From Chitinispirillales bacterium (GTDB lineage: Bacteria > Fibrobacterota > Chitinivibrionia > Chitinivibrionales > Chitinispirillaceae): a stretch of 36,396 nt of DNA. The first letter of the stretch is position 1. Each line of letters begins with the position of its first letter. The position numbers and the translations under genes are program-made. This document shows positions 28,095 through 36,396 of the stretch, piece by piece. Location of the stretch: contig JAITFQ010000052.1 of assembly GCA_031281225.1 (NCBI GenBank), positions 1 to 36,396 of the forward strand, given 5' to 3'. Below the pieces are notes generated by a model, which was not told the origin of the DNA, did no database searches, and saw nothing but the letters and a program-made list of their open reading frames with translations.

Positions 28095-29000
28095 TCATAG
28101 CCGTTTTTTCCTGATTTTATGAATTTTTTTATAAATTTTATATCCTATAATACCCAAAAAAGGTACCCTGTTTATTACGCTTATAACATTATTTTTCATA
28201 GAATACGCTTCCACGAGAGCATACTCTGACAGCCTTTCGAATAATTTTTCACACAATACCGCTGATACCCCCCCCCCCCCTATACATATATCAACACCTA
28301 TATCACTCTTTTTGATTATAACAATATCTACCCTATCCTCTGAAGTATTTTCTATAATAACTTCCGCATGTTCACTCAATATTTTTGATACGTTGTATTT
28401 ATCATTTTGCCGCCAAATTATAAAATCACCGTTTTCAACACTAAGGTTCCACTGATGAAACCCGTGATAACTTTCCTCCTCCGCTTCGTTTTTGGTGTGC
28501 TGTAAAACTATTTTCCCGTCTTTTTTGCAGATTGCCATCATCTGCATAATACCGAATATCGGATTAAACGCGTGGTCAAGCGAGTTACGCATGTGTACTA
28601 TATCAAATGTGTTATGTTCAAATTTATCCGTTAACCTCTCAACCATACAATACTCCGGTGCAATGCCGGCGGTGATATTGCGTTTTTTTCTTAAAATTTT
28701 ATAACTGTGCGCAAGCGGATCCACCGCGATGATGCGCAGTTTGGTTTTATCCGTTTTGCTTCCGCATGTCGACAGCGGCCCGCTTCCTATGTCGATACAA
28801 AAAGTTTCCGGCGAGTCAAAATATTGTTCGATGTTACACTGGCGCTCATTTGAAATACGGTCGCGAAAATCTGGCCAGTTCTTTTCCATCGCGCGTCTCC
28901 AGTGACCGACTTCCGACGGTATGCCTTTCAACCAGGTTTCTAAATATTTTTCATACGCGTTCAAGTCAAAATAAAATTCACTTAATGATTCAATCAGCAT
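28095..29000 (-). CDS. SAM-dependent methyltransferase containing a poly-G tract
   Basis: FCIDIGSGPLSTCG; IIAVDPLAHSY; FDIVHMRNSLDHAFNP; KIVLQHTKNEAEE. The 13-G tract encodes CIGGGGV. Confidence 0.78.
   Translation of the reverse strand: MLIESLSEFYFDLNAYEKYLETWLKGIPSEVGHWRRAMEKNWPDFRDRISNERQCNIEQYFDSPETFCIDIGSGPLSTCGSKTDKTKLRIIAVDPLAHSYKILRKKRNITAGIAPEYCMVERLTDKFEHNTFDIVHMRNSLDHAFNPIFGIMQMMAICKKDGKIVLQHTKNEAEEESYHGFHQWNLSVENGDFIIWRQNDKYNVSKILSEHAEVIIENTSEDRVDIVIIKKSDIGVDICIGGGGVSAVLCEKLFERLSEYALVEAYSMKNNVISVINRVPFLGIIGYKIYKKIHKIRKKRL
28268..28280. repeat. 13-nt poly-C (poly-G on coding strand) tract inside CDS
   Basis: Direct reading: gctgata-ccccccccccccc-tataca. Confidence 0.92.
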
Positions 29001-29011
29001 AAAATTGCCTC

Positions 29012-30133
29012 TTATTTGTCCGCTTTAAATTTAAACAGTTCCAAAGTTTCCCGTGCCGCCTTTTGCCAGCAGTATTTCGCTCTAACGGCGCCGCATTTTC
29101 TTTTGAGTTCGGCCAGCGCTTCTTCCGATTCCAGTAGCCGCCGCATTGTCAAGGCAATCTCTTCGGTGCTGTACGGATCAACATAAGTGGCCGCTTCGCC
29201 TAATATTTCCGGCAAGGCTGAGTTGTTCGACGCTAACACCGGCGTATCGGAATAGACGGATTCAAGCGCCGCTATCCCGAACCCTTCATACAAACTCGGA
29301 AACGCGAAAAGCGTCGCCCCTCTGTAAAAAAGCGGCAGCTCGCAGTCTTCCACATAGCCGGTAAAGATAACCCTGTCCGAAATTCCAAGCTCCTTAACCT
29401 TGTGATAAGTCTGCTCATACCACCAGCCCTGTCCCCCAACTATCACTAAATCGTGTTTGATGTTGTCTTTTATCATCGAATACGCGCACAGCAGTCTCTC
29501 CAAATTTTTCCGTGGTTCCAAAAACCCAATGAAAAGTATATACTCGCGATTGATATTGTATTTCTTCTTAACATCTGTTATCCGCTCAATTGCCGGTTCG
29601 TCCAAAAACTTGATATCAGCCGCTTCATGGACGACACAAATTTTCTTTTCGTAGGGGCCGATATATTTGAGGATGTCGGCCTTTGTGAAATTTGACACGG
29701 CTATGACCCTGTCGGAAAACTTTACGGATAAACGGATTATCTGTTTGAAAAAACGCCGCGAACGCGGATAGTATTTTGCCATTGGGAAAAAGCTTAAGTC
29801 GTGAATAGTTACCACAGAATAAAGTCTAGGATGAAACGGCGGCGCCGTATAGTTGGGTGAAAACAAAACACGAATTTTGAATTTTTTGCATAGAATCAAG
29901 GGCAAAAACGTCAACTCCCACAGTAAACGCGGCAACGTTTTCGACGGCGCACAAGGTATAATTTTGAAATTTGACGGCAGATTCAAAAATTGATCTTTCA
30001 CGGCGCTTGTCGTGAAAATAAAATATCTGTTATCGAAATCAACTTGAGCCAAAGCGTTGACGATATTCAATATATAAAATGACGCCCCGCCCTTTTGGGT
30101 GCTCAATGCCGACGCGTTGATTCCGATATTCAC
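29012..30133 (-). CDS. Glycosyltransferase family 4/GT1-type
   Basis: MNIGINASALSTQKGGASFYILNIVNAL; YILFIGFLEPRKNLERLL; VIFTGYVEDCELPLFYRGATLFAFPSLYEGFGIAALESVYSDTPVLASNNSALPEILGEAA. Confidence 0.93.
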   Translation of the reverse strand: MNIGINASALSTQKGGASFYILNIVNALAQVDFDNRYFIFTTSAVKDQFLNLPSNFKIIPCAPSKTLPRLLWELTFLPLILCKKFKIRVLFSPNYTAPPFHPRLYSVVTIHDLSFFPMAKYYPRSRRFFKQIIRLSVKFSDRVIAVSNFTKADILKYIGPYEKKICVVHEAADIKFLDEPAIERITDVKKKYNINREYILFIGFLEPRKNLERLLCAYSMIKDNIKHDLVIVGGQGWWYEQTYHKVKELGISDRVIFTGYVEDCELPLFYRGATLFAFPSLYEGFGIAALESVYSDTPVLASNNSALPEILGEAATYVDPYSTEEIALTMRRLLESEEALAELKRKCGAVRAKYCWQKAARETLELFKFKADK

Positions 30134-31161
30134 GATTTCACTCCCGCCGAAAATAACTCCCTGTTAAGCCACTCAGCGGTCTTTCGAGTCCCCTCCTTAA
30201 TGTCGGTATTGGGGGAATAACCAAGCGTGTTTTTTATTTTGTTTGTACAAACGATATTCACGTTTTTAGTCGTCCAAAATACCGTCTCTCTAGAAAAGAA
30301 AGGTTTTTTTGAAGTTTTTGAAATAATCGGCGGAAAGGGTAAAATTTTTGCCGCGACTTCCCAGCACAAACCCAAAAAGTTCGCGACGAAGATTGGGATG
30401 TAGATAAATTTTATTTTTTTATCCATACCTGCGGCGATGTTCAACACCACCTCCTTTATAGAGTACGACCGCTCGTCGGAAATATAAAAAAGTTCGTTGG
30501 CCGCTTCCTTTTTTTCTCCGGCTAAAACAATCCCGTTGACCGCGTTGTCAACGTAGCAAAATTCCATTTTCGCTGACCCTCTGCCAATAAGCGGATAGAT
30601 TCCTCTGCGCACCGGCCCGAACATTTTGGGGACAATGAGGAACGTGCCGGGTCCGTATATCATCGGCAGCCGTAACGCCGTGCATTCCATCGGCCACGCA
30701 CCGGACAACACTTGCTGTTCCGCCAGCAATTTACTTTTGCCGTAATTGTTGACAGGATTCGGCTCGTCGGTCTCTTTTCTCGGCGACACCCCGTCACCAA
30801 ACCCTGCCGCTTCTACTGTGCTTGTAAAAACAAATTTCTTAACACCGGCCCTTTGAGCCTCTTCAAGGAGGTTTATCGTACCTTGAACATTCACAGCATA
30901 AAAATCGTTCCACGTCTTGCTCAAATCATTTCTCGCAATGGCCGCGAGATGGTAAACGGTATCAATTCTGTCCATCAATCCCGATACAGATTTTTTATCG
31001 CTGATGTCAATTTTTTTAATATCAACTTCGTTTGGGCGGAAAAAATACAGTTTGGAATTGCCGCCTGACACGGCGCGGACGAAATGGCCATCGTCGATCA
31101 TCTTTCTTGTAAGATGCTGCCCTATGAAACCGTCCGCGCCTGTTATCAGTATGTTTGGCAT
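30130..31161 (-). CDS. NAD-dependent epimerase/dehydratase (extended SDR)
   Basis: MPNILITGADGFIGQHLTRKMI; YHLAAIARND; FVFTSTVEAAGFG; NNYGKSKLLAEQ. Start moved to ATG 31161. Confidence 0.92.
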   Translation of the reverse strand: MPNILITGADGFIGQHLTRKMIDDGHFVRAVSGGNSKLYFFRPNEVDIKKIDISDKKSVSGLMDRIDTVYHLAAIARNDLSKTWNDFYAVNVQGTINLLEEAQRAGVKKFVFTSTVEAAGFGDGVSPRKETDEPNPVNNYGKSKLLAEQQVLSGAWPMECTALRLPMIYGPGTFLIVPKMFGPVRRGIYPLIGRGSAKMEFCYVDNAVNGIVLAGEKKEAANELFYISDERSYSIKEVVLNIAAGMDKKIKFIYIPIFVANFLGLCWEVAAKILPFPPIISKTSKKPFFSRETVFWTTKNVNIVCTNKIKNTLGYSPNTDIKEGTRKTAEWLNRELFSAGVKS

Positions 31162-31165
31162 TATT

Positions 31166-32029
31166 TTACGCTCCACACGAGCCGGTTTGCGTAAATGGCA
31201 AGACATAATCCTGTTTATATCTGTTGCACGGAGAGTCCAACCCTTTTATGGGATATTTTTCTCTTGACGGTGCCACGCTTCCAGTTATCAGGTTTTTATT
31301 TATAAGCGTTACTTCTATGATATTTGGTATTTCCGTATTTTCAACCAAGCCGCAGTAATTATTTCCATGCACATGGGCAATGTAAAATTTCTCCAGCAAC
31401 ATATCAAGCAGTTTTATAAATTCGCCACCGCGGGTTGCGAGAAAATGAACCTCTATCGCTATTCCGTTGATTTTATCCAAATGTTTCACAAGTTGCGGCA
31501 ACGTATCGTATTCGGCTCCTTCAATATCCATTTTTAAAAAAATCGATGTGTCGTCGACATTTCCTAACTCTTTGAATACCGTGCCAAGGCTCGTGTGAGT
31601 GTCGTCGTCGCGTGTTCCAAGGTATTTTGGAATGAAATGCCTCTCTTTTTTGCTGTTAAAAAACCTGTAAAACTTTGATTTCAAACAAATTTGCCACAAG
31701 TGTTCTTTGGCCCGGTACGGATTAAGTCGCGCTAAATTATATACAACACCCGCGCATGAACGTAAAGAAAAGCGTATCCAATACCATGCGCTTTTTTCCA
31801 AAAGTTCTTTTGTCGAGAGGTCGTAGGCGTATATTTTTACATTTTTTCTTTTGAAAAATGCTTTTTCAAAAGCCCAGTCTAACTGTACCCCGAAAGACAA
31901 AATAGTTTTTGTTTTCTCTATTTGCCTTTTAGCGAGAATATATCCACCGTCGTATTTGCCTCCAAGACGAATCAGGTCGTCCAATTCAATAGGCTGGAAT
32001 TTATTAAAGTCAAACATCGTTATTTTCAC
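31166..32029 (-). CDS. FkbM family methyltransferase
   Basis: LGGKYDGGYIL; SFGVQLDWAFEKAF; IFLKMDIEGAEYDTLPQLV; SD ggaggtgaaaataacg before ATG. Confidence 0.78.
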   Translation of the reverse strand: MKITMFDFNKFQPIELDDLIRLGGKYDGGYILAKRQIEKTKTILSFGVQLDWAFEKAFFKRKNVKIYAYDLSTKELLEKSAWYWIRFSLRSCAGVVYNLARLNPYRAKEHLWQICLKSKFYRFFNSKKERHFIPKYLGTRDDDTHTSLGTVFKELGNVDDTSIFLKMDIEGAEYDTLPQLVKHLDKINGIAIEVHFLATRGGEFIKLLDMLLEKFYIAHVHGNNYCGLVENTEIPNIIEVTLINKNLITGSVAPSREKYPIKGLDSPCNRYKQDYVLPFTQTGSCGA

Positions 32030-32082
32030 CTCCGAACGAGCTTTTTTTGTTGTGAGTTATTGTATCATCCGCAAATTTCATA

Positions 32083-33657
32083 TCAGCATCCCGCCACGGT
32101 GATTTTTTTTCCGTCCACGACTTCTTCCCTCATGTAAACTTTTTCGTCCCATGATTTTTCTGTGTCGCGGTCGAAGATAACGAGCCATCCGGTGTCTGAG
32201 CCGACTTTGTCCATGTATTGGGATATTTGGTCGAGTGATTTGGAGCGGTCTCTTATGTTTTGCAGGATTTTGAGTTCGATGGGGTACTTGTGCCCCTCGT
32301 AGACGACACACAGGTCTGCCCGTTTTTTGCCCAAAGCCATTTCGCGGATGATCTGGCCGCCGCTGTTTACGATTCTTTGCAAGAATGCCTGTATGACTAA
32401 GTGCGCGGCGGCTTCGTCGTATTCGTAGAGGTTTGTTTTGTAGCGTTTCACCCAAATTTCGCTGTTCTCGCGCCAATATGTCTGAAAATCCTTTATCAGG
32501 AAGTTCATATCAATCTTACCGTCTTTCAGGTAACGCGGGATAGTGTAGTTTTCGTACCCTCTCTCTATTGATTTCAGGGCATCCCAGTTCAAAGTCCTGA
32601 TCATCAGGTTTGCGTAGATAGGGTTTGCCGGTTCAACCCTGCCGTTACTCTCCCTTATAAGACCTAAATCTCTCGCGTACAGATAGTCATTCGAACGCTC
32701 ACTTGTCTCAATATCTTCGCCTAAAATAAGCGGTTTTATGATATTGCGCACTCGCGGCTCTTTCAGTCTCTCCATCATGCTGTCGAAATGCGTGCCCCAT
32801 TTGGTGATGAGGTTTTGGATGGCCTGTTCCGCCATATCTTTTGTGATGGGTATTAAGTAATCTTTTTTGGTTATTTTTTCTGCGGATTCGCAAGCAATAG
32901 CGTTTACAAGCCAAGGCTGTCCCTGCGTTTGCTCAAAAACATAGTCCACAACTTGCGACTCAAACACTTGCCCCGTTTCAATCGTATGCTGTGCGTAAAG
33001 TTCAGCAACTTCCAGTTGTGTAAAATTTCTTAAACTAAAACTTTTTTTCATAATATTAAACGGGCTTGCGCTGCCGACCGTTTCGGAATTGGGGCGAATC
33101 AGGGACTTGTAGTCCCGAATGTTCCGCATCCCAACAAGAGCAACGGAGTGGACAAACGGAATATCAGACCTGTTTATGTAGCCTTCCCGCAACTGTCTTA
33201 AAAACGCGATCAAGGTACCGTTAGACAGGCAGTCCGCTTCGTCAAAAAATATAACTAACGGTTTGTCAAGCGAGCGGCAGTATTTCACAAGTGTAGATTT
33301 CAGCACATTGGCGATATCGTCGTAATCAGCGTCTCTCGCGAACCCTTCCGGCAACCCTCGCTCTTCAATACAGTTTTTTATTTTTTTTACCACCGCCGGG
33401 ATACCGTCTTTCGGGTCAGCAATCCCCTGTATGGCTTCTAATGAGCAATACAGGGAGTAATACTTCCCCTCCGCGTTTATTTTGCGGTTGAGCTCCTGAA
33501 GCAGCGTCGTTTTCCCGCTCTGGCGGGCCGCGTGGATGACGAAATAGTGTTCGCTGTCGATAAGGTCCATAAGTTCATCGACAATGCCCCGAAACGGGTC
33601 GAGCATATAGTGCTTGCTCGATACGCATGGGCCGGCTACGTTAAAAAATTTAGGCAT
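32083..33657 (-). CDS. AAA-like ATPase with C-terminal PD-(D/E)XK nuclease-like region
   Basis: Walker A HAARQSGKTTLLQEL; Walker B LVIFFDEADCL; C-terminal KRADLCVVYEGHKYPIELKIL matches a D...ExK nuclease core. Confidence 0.8.
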   Translation of the reverse strand: MPKFFNVAGPCVSSKHYMLDPFRGIVDELMDLIDSEHYFVIHAARQSGKTTLLQELNRKINAEGKYYSLYCSLEAIQGIADPKDGIPAVVKKIKNCIEERGLPEGFARDADYDDIANVLKSTLVKYCRSLDKPLVIFFDEADCLSNGTLIAFLRQLREGYINRSDIPFVHSVALVGMRNIRDYKSLIRPNSETVGSASPFNIMKKSFSLRNFTQLEVAELYAQHTIETGQVFESQVVDYVFEQTQGQPWLVNAIACESAEKITKKDYLIPITKDMAEQAIQNLITKWGTHFDSMMERLKEPRVRNIIKPLILGEDIETSERSNDYLYARDLGLIRESNGRVEPANPIYANLMIRTLNWDALKSIERGYENYTIPRYLKDGKIDMNFLIKDFQTYWRENSEIWVKRYKTNLYEYDEAAAHLVIQAFLQRIVNSGGQIIREMALGKKRADLCVVYEGHKYPIELKILQNIRDRSKSLDQISQYMDKVGSDTGWLVIFDRDTEKSWDEKVYMREEVVDGKKITVAGC

Positions 33658-33660
33658 GGG

Positions 33661-34374
33661 TCAAATCGCCCTTTCCAAACTATTTTTAATATCCTCCGCC
33701 GCTTTTCCCGGGTTCTCCGCCCCAGTAATCGGTCGTCCGACTACGAGCAGGGTCGCGCCGTTTTTTATCGCCCATTCGGGGGTGGCGACGCGCTTTTGGT
33801 CGTTGACGTCGGCGCCGGCCGGGCGTATGCCCGGGGTGACGATCTCGAAGCCGGCGGGGATTGACGGGGCGACCGCTTCCAAATCCGCCGCCGAGCAGAC
33901 AATCCCGCCCAACCCCGCCTCAACCGCTTTTTGCGCGAGGTGCAGGACGTATTCGTTAGTGGGCATTGATACGCCGAGTTCGCAGTTGAGCGCGGATTGA
34001 TTGATGCTTGTGAGGAGCGTTACGCCCAAAATTTTCGGGCGGTGCGCCGCTTTCGCGGCTTCCTCGGCGGCGGCTTTCATCATGTCGATTCCGCCCTGGG
34101 TGTGTATCGTCATGTAATCCACATTAAGCCCGCAGGCCGCCCGCACAGCTTTGGCGACGGTGTTTGGGATGTCGTGGAATTTGAGGTCTAAAAATATCTT
34201 ACGGCCGGCGGAACGTACCAAATCAAGTACCCCTGGCCCGAAGCGTGTAAACTGCTCCAAACCGAGTTTGTACACGCCGACGCTGTCCGACGTTTCCCGG
34301 ATGAGCGCTTCAAGCGCGCCGGTGTCGTCGATGTTGTCCAAGGCTAAAGCGATATAATCACGTGTGTTTTTCAT
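33661..34374 (-). CDS. pyrF: Orotidine 5'-phosphate decarboxylase
   Basis: IALALDNIDD; FLDLKFHDIPNTVAKAV; LGVTLLTSI; IVTPGIRPAG; LVVGRPIT. ATG at 34374 preferred over GTG 34380 because TATATT lies directly upstream. Confidence 0.94.
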   Translation of the reverse strand: MKNTRDYIALALDNIDDTGALEALIRETSDSVGVYKLGLEQFTRFGPGVLDLVRSAGRKIFLDLKFHDIPNTVAKAVRAACGLNVDYMTIHTQGGIDMMKAAAEEAAKAAHRPKILGVTLLTSINQSALNCELGVSMPTNEYVLHLAQKAVEAGLGGIVCSAADLEAVAPSIPAGFEIVTPGIRPAGADVNDQKRVATPEWAIKNGATLLVVGRPITGAENPGKAAEDIKNSLERAI

Positions 34375-34426
34375 AATCACAATATAATATTTGGGACACT
34401 TGATTTAACGAATATTCCTTAAAAAT

Positions 34427-34549
34427 AAAGTCAAAACCTGTTTTTTGAAAAAGCCAAGTATGGCACAATTTTTGATTTTGCGGAATCCTCGCCCGCACGA
34501 AGCGGTTATTTCTGGATTAAATCGGAGAGGGTGCTTCGTGCAGGCGAGG
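34427..34549. repeat. Dispersed repeat, copy 2, followed by an inverted-repeat arm
   Basis: Copy of 2497-2595. In addition cctcgcccgcacgaagc (34487-34503) pairs with gcttcgtgcaggcgagg (34533-34549), 16 of 17 positions. Confidence 0.85.
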
Positions 34550-34674
34550 GTACTTAGAGACCAAAGGGTGGTTACTTGCTTGGATTTTTCAAAAAAATGA
34601 TTTTGATTTTATCTTTTTTTAATAAAAATGTATTTTTAAGTAACAAATTTTCCCTCCAAGGGTGTTTCAATTAT

Positions 34675-35184
34675 ATGAACCAAACAAAATCGGGCGTCTA
34701 TACTCCGGATACGGAAGCCCTTTTCAGAAAATATGGCTCCATGGTGCTGCGGCGGTGCCGCTTGCTCCTTGGGGATGATAACGCTGCCGCCGACGCGGCG
34801 CAGGAGGTTTTTGTGAAAATTATTGAGAATAAACACCGCCTGAACGCAAAATACCCGTCAAGCCTGTTGTTTACAATGGCGACAAACCATTGCCTGAACC
34901 TGATACGCGACGGCAAGCGCCACGGGGAGGGCGCCGACGGGGAATCACTTTTGCAACGGATCGCCTGCGCCGACGATGTGGAAGAGCGGCAAGGGCACCG
35001 CGATACGCTGCGAAAACTGTTCCGCCGCAGCCCGGAATCGAGCCGCGCCATCGCGGTATTTCATTATGTGGACGGAATGACGCTTGAAGAAACTGCCCGC
35101 GAAGTCAAAATGTCTGTAAGCGGGGTGCGCAAGCGGCTAATCACGTTGCGCAAAACCTTGGCGGAATTGGAGGGGGTGGGGTAA
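34675..35184 (+). CDS. ECF-like RNA polymerase sigma factor
   Basis: LFRKYGSMVLRRCRLLLGDDNAAADAAQEVFVKII; FTMATNHCLNLIRD; MTLEETAREVKMSVSGVRKRL. Start moved to ATG 34675. Confidence 0.85.
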   Translation: MNQTKSGVYTPDTEALFRKYGSMVLRRCRLLLGDDNAAADAAQEVFVKIIENKHRLNAKYPSSLLFTMATNHCLNLIRDGKRHGEGADGESLLQRIACADDVEERQGHRDTLRKLFRRSPESSRAIAVFHYVDGMTLEETAREVKMSVSGVRKRLITLRKTLAELEGVG

Positions 35185-35251
35185 TGCGAAATTTGAAATG
35201 CGAAATGCGAAATAAAAACAAGAAAAAATATTATGTTGGATTGGAGGGGGT

Positions 35252-36106
35252 ATGAATAAAAAAGTTATTTCTGATTGGAAAATTGAACGCTACCTCCTCG
35301 GTGAATTGCCGGAGGGAGAGATGGAAGCGTTGCGGGCGCAGGAAGAGTCTGATTTGAGTTTGCAGAAAAAAATCGCTGAATTGCGGGCGAGTGACGCTGA
35401 ACTGCTCGGCAGGCATCCGCCGGAAGTTATGGCCCGAAAAATAGACGCGGCCGTGGATTCCAAAAAACACGCCGCGCCGAAACCGTCGCGTTTCGTATTG
35501 ACGGGGAAGGCGGCGGGTACGTCACTATTACACGGATGGAAAGGCATCCCCCGCTGGGCGGTGATTCCCGCTTTTGCCTGCGCGCTTGTTTTGCTGACGC
35601 TTCCGTTGCGGCTAATCCCGTCCGTTCCTGTTAAAGACGACGGCGCGGAGCTTGCGCTTCTTCCGGGTGACGCGGACGACGGTACCCGAATCAAGGGTTT
35701 CGAATCCCGTTTGGAAGTGTGGCGGAAAGTCGGCGCGTCGGCCGAAAGGCTCGCGCCCGGCGCCGACGCGGCGCAAGGGGACGTAGTTCAACTGCGCTAC
35801 CTTGTGCCGGAACCTTGCTACGGAACCATCGTCAGCATAGACGGCCGGGGGCATTTGACCGTACATCTATCAGGCGAAGCCGGCCGGGCAATCCCGCTGA
35901 CACCGGGCAGGCCCGTAGCCTTAGAACACTCCTACGAGCTTGACGACGCGCAAAAATTTGAAATTTTCTATCTAATCACCGCATCCCAAAATTTCAATAC
36001 AGACACGGCAGCGCAATCGTTGCTAAAATCAAACAATAAACACAGGCCGTCTTTACCAAGAGGCCAGCAAGTTACAATTTTTGCGTTACGGAAGATTGGG
36101 GGGTAA
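35252..36106 (+). CDS. Putative membrane-bound anti-sigma factor with C-terminal DUF4384-like region
   Basis: Follows the sigma gene; YLLGELPEGEMEAL, a zinc-finger-less anti-sigma-like N-terminus; TM segment WAVIPAFACALVLLTLPLRLI; periplasmic part LRYLVPEPCYGTIVSIDGRGHLTVHL. Confidence 0.6.
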   Translation: MNKKVISDWKIERYLLGELPEGEMEALRAQEESDLSLQKKIAELRASDAELLGRHPPEVMARKIDAAVDSKKHAAPKPSRFVLTGKAAGTSLLHGWKGIPRWAVIPAFACALVLLTLPLRLIPSVPVKDDGAELALLPGDADDGTRIKGFESRLEVWRKVGASAERLAPGADAAQGDVVQLRYLVPEPCYGTIVSIDGRGHLTVHLSGEAGRAIPLTPGRPVALEHSYELDDAQKFEIFYLITASQNFNTDTAAQSLLKSNNKHRPSLPRGQQVTIFALRKIGG

Positions 36107-36130
36107 AGCCTTAAAATTTTTAAGATATTT

Positions 36131-36257
36131 TTTTGAGGACGGGGCTCGGACAAGATAAAAACATTAAAATTCTTTTGAGGACGGGGCTCTGCCCCGTAAC
36201 GCCCCGACATATCAGCCCCCCGCGGCCCCCCATAAAAGATGAACTTTTATGGGGGGC
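36131..36257. repeat. Direct repeats and hairpins: ttttgaggacggggctc x2, acggggc-tct-gccccgt, and a 14-bp hairpin gccccccataaaag/cttttatggggggc
   Basis: Direct reading at 36131-36147, 36173-36189, 36181-36197, and 36225-36238 paired with 36244-36257. Confidence 0.85.
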
Positions 36258-36283
36258 GTGGGGTGTAAACGTGGGCAAAAGTC

Positions 36284-36396
36284 AAAAGAAACCACCCCGC
36301 CCTACGGGCACCCCTCCAAGGAGGGGAATTAAAGGCATTTGATGTTATTCCCCTCCTTGGAGGGGTGGACGCGGAGCGGACGGGGTGGTTTCTTTT
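36284..36396. repeat. Large nested inverted repeat at window end
   Basis: Outer arms aaaagaaaccaccccg (36284-36299)/cggggtggtttctttt (36381-36396); inner arms acccctccaaggaggggaat (36310-36329)/attcccctccttggaggggt (36347-36366). Confidence 0.92.

Noticed and set aside
35184-35213. atgcgaaat repeats between sigma and anti-sigma genes
   Set aside because: Short, simple intergenic repeat; no spacers, so not a CRISPR.
1-36396. CRISPR arrays, rRNA, tRNA, complete IS elements
   Set aside because: No regularly spaced repeats, rRNA signatures or intact transposase seen. tRNAs were not systematically searched; tRNAscan-SE would be needed.

Overview
This 36.4-kb window is a chromosomal segment of a probable Fibrobacterota/FCB-group bacterium. 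The taxon is inferred from gene content and TATATT-like promoters. From left to right it contains: (1) a large CsgG-like/SUMF1-like/beta-barrel protein just downstream of a 14-nt poly-C tract; (2) a plant-polysaccharide degradation island with two GH45 endoglucanases, a GH43, a CE15 glucuronoyl esterase and a GH11 xylanase, interrupted by glgB, whose secreted enzymes carry InlB-like repeats, CBM-like domains and C-terminal sorting-like domains; (3) a GGGPS/PcrB-like prenylglyceryl-phosphate synthase followed by an Omp85/BamA-like protein; (4) an ABC-2-type exporter operon on the minus strand; (5) bioC, pyrR-pyrB-pyrC, a divergent AnmK-like gene and bioD-bioA; (6) an AT-richer surface-glycan gene block on the minus strand with a 13-nt poly-G tract inside a methyltransferase CDS; (7) an AAA ATPase/PD-(D/E)XK protein and pyrF; (8) an ECF-like sigma factor with a putative anti-sigma protein; (9) a run of strong palindromes at the right edge. 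No CRISPR array, rRNA or complete transposon was seen. The best leads for undescribed biology are two possible phase-variable homopolymer tracts, a dispersed ~100-bp repeat, a possible 18-codon leader ORF coupled to pyrR, recurring leaderless-type starts, a non-AUG start on the GH43 gene, and a C-terminal domain cassette shared at DNA level between the GH43 and CE15 genes. None of these is proven from sequence alone.
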